Assembly (NCBI RefSeq): GCF_030814655.1 | Contig: NZ_JAUSVK010000001.1 | Location: forward strand, 1,755,501-1,819,500 | Direction of reading: 5' to 3' | From: Labrys monachus | GTDB lineage: Bacteria; Pseudomonadota; Alphaproteobacteria; Rhizobiales; Labraceae | Length of the DNA stretch: 64,000 bases | In this document: one piece after another, positions 61,756-64,000 of the stretch | Position numbering within the stretch: the first letter of the stretch is position 1 | How the letters are laid out: every line of letters begins with the position of its first letter | Notes under the pieces: model-generated | What the model was told of the DNA's origin: nothing | What the model saw: only the letters and a program-made list of their open reading frames with translations | Database searches by the model: none | Translations under genes and position numbers: made by a program

Positions 61756-62517
61756 ATGACGACAGACCACGCCAGCCTCACCAACACCCTCCTCTATCTC
61801 GACGGCGTCGAGGTCGCCTTCGACGGCTATCGCGCCTTGCGGGGCCTGTCGCTGATCGTCGCGCCCGGCGAGATGCTGGCGATCATCGGCCCGAACGGCG
61901 CCGGCAAGACCACCATGATGGACGTGATCACCGGCAAGACCCGCCCCGACAAGGGCGACGTGCTGTTCGAGGGCAAGATCGACCTCACCAAGCGCGACGA
62001 GGCCGACATCGCCCAGCTCGGCATCGGACGGAAGTTCCAGAAGCCGACGGTGTTCGAGAACCAGACCGTCGAGGAGAACATCCTGCTGGCGCTCAAGGGC
62101 GGCCGCGGCGTGATGGCCAACCTGTTCTGGCGCGTGACCCCGGCGATCGCCGCCAAGGTCGACCAGGTGCTTGAGAAGATCCGCCTTTCCTCCCTGCGCT
62201 ACCGGCTGGCCGGCTCTCTGTCGCACGGCCAGAAGCAATGGCTCGAAATCGGCATGCTGCTGGCGCAGGATCCCAAGCTCCTGCTGGTCGACGAGCCGGC
62301 GGCGGGCATGACTGATGCCGAGACGGCGCAGACCGCCATCCTCCTCAGGGAGATCGCCAAGGACCATTCGGTCGTCGTCGTCGAGCACGACATGGGGTTC
62401 GTGCGCGATCTCGACGTGCGCGTCACCTGCCTGCACGAGGGCGCGGTGCTCGCCGAGGGCACGCTCGACCAGGTCAGCGCCAATGAGCGCGTCATCGAAG
62501 TCTATCTGGGGCGCTGA
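61756..62517 (+). CDS. urtD: Urea ABC transporter ATPase UrtD
   Basis: A 253-residue ABC ATPase of the LivG type with Walker A IIGPNGAGKTTMMDVITG, the UrtD-typical insertion and QKPTVFENQTVEENILLAL, the signature LSHGQKQWLEIGMLL (the unusual SHGQKQ variant is normal for UrtD), Walker B LLLVDEPAAGMTDAE and H-loop VVVEHDMGFV. It energises UrtB/UrtC together with UrtE. It ends one base before the urtE start codon. Confidence 0.97.
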   Translation: MTTDHASLTNTLLYLDGVEVAFDGYRALRGLSLIVAPGEMLAIIGPNGAGKTTMMDVITGKTRPDKGDVLFEGKIDLTKRDEADIAQLGIGRKFQKPTVFENQTVEENILLALKGGRGVMANLFWRVTPAIAAKVDQVLEKIRLSSLRYRLAGSLSHGQKQWLEIGMLLAQDPKLLLVDEPAAGMTDAETAQTAILLREIAKDHSVVVVEHDMGFVRDLDVRVTCLHEGAVLAEGTLDQVSANERVIEVYLGR

Positions 62518-62518
62518 C

Positions 62519-63214
62519 ATGCTGGAAGTAAGCGATCTCGACCTCCATTACGGCGCCGCGCAGGCGCTGCGCTCCGTCTCCGTCAAGGCGGTGCCGGGCC
62601 GCGTCACCTGCATCCTCGGCCGCAACGGCGTCGGCAAGTCCTCGCTGCTGCGGGCGCTCGTCGGCCACCAGCCGATCACCCGCGGGCGCATCGCCTGGCA
62701 GGGCGCCGACCTCACCGGGCTGACGGCGCATGACCGCGCCCGGCGCGGCGTCGCCTATGTGCCGCAGGGGCGGGAGATCTTCTCGCTGCTCTCGGTGAAG
62801 GAAAATCTGGAAACCGGCTTCGCTCCGCTCAAGCGGGCCGACTGCTTCATTCCCGAGGACGTCTTCTCCCTGTTCCCCGTGCTGAAGGACATGCTGAGGC
62901 GCCGCGGCGGCGACCTTTCCGGCGGACAGCAGCAGCAGCTCGCCATCGGCCGGGCGCTCGTCACCCGGCCCACCCTCCTGGTCCTCGACGAGCCGACCGA
63001 AGGCATCCAGCCCTCGATCATCAAGGATATCGGCCGGGCGATCCAATATCTGCGCCAGAAGGGCAATATCGCCATCGTGCTGGTCGAGCAATATTTCGAT
63101 TTCGCCCGCGAACTCGCCGATGATTTCTACGTGATGGACCGCGGCGAGATCGTGATGTCCGGCACGCGCGAGAGCATGGTGGAGGATGAGGTCCGCAAGC
63201 GCATGTCGGTGTGA
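62519..63214 (+). CDS. urtE: Urea ABC transporter ATPase UrtE
   Basis: A 231-residue ABC ATPase of the LivF type. It has MLEVSDLDLHYGAAQALRSV, Walker A LGRNGVGKSSLLRALVG, VAYVPQGREIFSLLSVKENL, the signature LSGGQQQQLAIGRAL, Walker B LLVLDEPTEGIQPSI and EQYFDFARELADDFYVMDRG. It is the last urt gene in the window; urease genes often follow this cluster in related genomes but are not present in the 0.8 kb remaining. Confidence 0.97.
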   Translation: MLEVSDLDLHYGAAQALRSVSVKAVPGRVTCILGRNGVGKSSLLRALVGHQPITRGRIAWQGADLTGLTAHDRARRGVAYVPQGREIFSLLSVKENLETGFAPLKRADCFIPEDVFSLFPVLKDMLRRRGGDLSGGQQQQLAIGRALVTRPTLLVLDEPTEGIQPSIIKDIGRAIQYLRQKGNIAIVLVEQYFDFARELADDFYVMDRGEIVMSGTRESMVEDEVRKRMSV

Positions 63215-63932
63215 GGGCAGGCGCGACGCGACGGCGATTCGTGGGACGGACGGGCCCGCTCTGGCCGCGATCGGTTTCCTTGAGACGGGGGTCGGCTGCG
63301 GTGGAGTACGGCGCAAGTCGCTGTACGCCGATCTCGCGAGTCGAATAGCTGGGCGGGGCGGAAGCAGAAAACAGCCTTCTCGCAGATGTTTGGGCGCGTT
63401 CGGTCGTATCCGCTTCCCACGAAAAGCCGTCCTGCCTCCGGCGGCGCTCTTTCTCCACGACGCATTCAACACGCCGTGGCGCAGCTCCTCACCTTTATCC
63501 TCCCCCCGCAGGCGGGGCGAGGAGACCTCGACGTCGCGATAGGCTTGTAAAACGCCCATCTCGCAGCCCCGTTCTATGGCTCGATGCCGGCCATTTCCTT
63601 CGCCCCGCTTGCGGGGAGAAGGGTAGGATGAGGGGCGGCGCAACGATGGGAATGTGCGCACAAGTTTCGGCTGCCGCGCCTTCGTGCAGAAGCCCGATGC
63701 CTCACACGCGACTGGACGATCACCGACAATCGTTTCAGGGCTTCCGGCGTGTGAGGCGTGGCAGCCGGCAGGGGTCTGCTTCCCACGAAAAGCGGAAGCG
63801 CCTCCCACGACATGCCGGCCCAGCCCGGCGCCGCTTCACACGCCAACCCGGTTCGGGCCTGACTTAAACCTCTCGGATCGCTGACGAATTGCCGATGGAC
63901 GATCTGACGGTGCCGGCAGAGCCGCAGAGCGA
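63215..63932. other. Gene-free spacer with repeats
   Basis: About 700 bases without a convincing gene. It contains an inverted repeat pair (CCTCACCTTTATCCTCCCCC at 63487 and, in reverse, CCTCATCCTACCCTTCTCCC ending near 63634) and two copies of TTCCCACGAAAAGC (about 63414 and 63781). Short frames on both strands look like translated repeats. Confidence 0.45.
63482..63634. repeat. Intergenic inverted repeat pair (CCCCGC/GCGGGG type)
   Basis: Two homologous units in opposite orientation, each with a CCCGC(A)AGCGGG-type hairpin and the flank CCTCAYCCT / AGGRTGAGG, about 90 bases apart. The layout could be a small non-autonomous element or a folded transcript end after urtE. Confidence 0.5.
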
Positions 63933-64000
63933 TCATCCCTCCGCCGGCGCTTGCTGTTTCGCCGCGGGATGGCCGCCGAGCGGCAGTTCGGGCATGAAGA
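63933..64000 (-). CDS. Possible C-terminal end of a gene cut by window edge
   Basis: On the minus strand 21 codons read FMPELPLGGHPAAKQQAPAEG and end at TGA 63935-63933. The Pro/Ala-rich composition resembles a protein tail. The gene body lies outside the window, so the call is weak and no function can be given. Confidence 0.35.
   Translation of the reverse strand, partial: FMPELPLGGHPAAKQQAPAEG

Noticed and set aside
63186-63542. 118-codon frame after urtE
   Set aside because: Begins inside urtE and continues through repeat DNA; no coding features.

Overview
The window is high-GC DNA from an alphaproteobacterium, most likely of the order Hyphomicrobiales (Rhizobiales). The support is the trxB-lsrB gene pair followed by an AbcR-like small RNA candidate, a complete urtABCDE urea ABC transporter, aconitase X subunits, a DGPF/ECF sigma pair, and many palindromic intergenic repeats of the kind common in this order. 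I cannot name a genus. Most of the window is ordinary, densely packed chromosome. The exceptions are an AT-richer left edge, one strikingly AT-rich cassette (about 28.59-31.17 kb) and an AT-rich spacer at 50.1-50.45 kb.

Layout. 1-1.8 kb: an edge-truncated unknown gene, an ISAs1-type transposase remnant and a DUF4160/DUF2442 pair. 1.8-11.1 kb: uvrB, queC, trhO, an EF-G paralogue, both aconitase X subunits and a small membrane protein. 11.5-20.5 kb: aspartate aminotransferase, an RlpA-like protein, an ELM1-family protein, trxB, lsrB, the sRNA candidate, a zincin-like protein, a 2OG-Fe(II) oxygenase, a Ca2+/H+ antiporter and a ParDE-type toxin-antitoxin pair. 20.7-28.4 kb: a 2-aminoethylphosphonate uptake and catabolism operon (FAD oxidase, phnS, phnT, phnU, phnV, phnX, pbfA). 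28.6-31.2 kb: a divergent reverse transcriptase / SLATT membrane effector pair, the best candidate for an anti-phage system here. 31.7-46.3 kb: housekeeping and stress genes (VOC protein, CoA-transferase pair, a catalytically degenerate HtrA-like protein, DEAD-box helicase, rhomboid protease, GST, MFS pump, azoreductase with HxlR regulator, TetR regulator, DUF4239, DUF72, AlkB). 46.5-50.4 kb: an intact IS630-family element, a frameshifted short-repeat protein, and an ECF42-type sigma factor with its DGPF partner. 50.4-64 kb: a large Sel1-repeat protein, then a LuxR-type response regulator and an NCS1-transporter/histidine-kinase fusion transcribed away from urtABCDE.

How the genes work together. 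The phosphonate operon imports 2-aminoethylphosphonate and hydroxylated derivatives, converts them to phosphonoacetaldehyde (oxidase and PbfA) and cleaves that to acetaldehyde and phosphate (PhnX). The NCS1-kinase fusion and its response regulator sit head-to-head with the urea transporter genes and are likely to sense a nitrogen compound and control them. A recurring motif of the window is a REP/BIME-like repeat: a conserved core of about 34 nt flanked by hairpin arms that come in three interchangeable sequence classes. Copies lie between and even inside operons.
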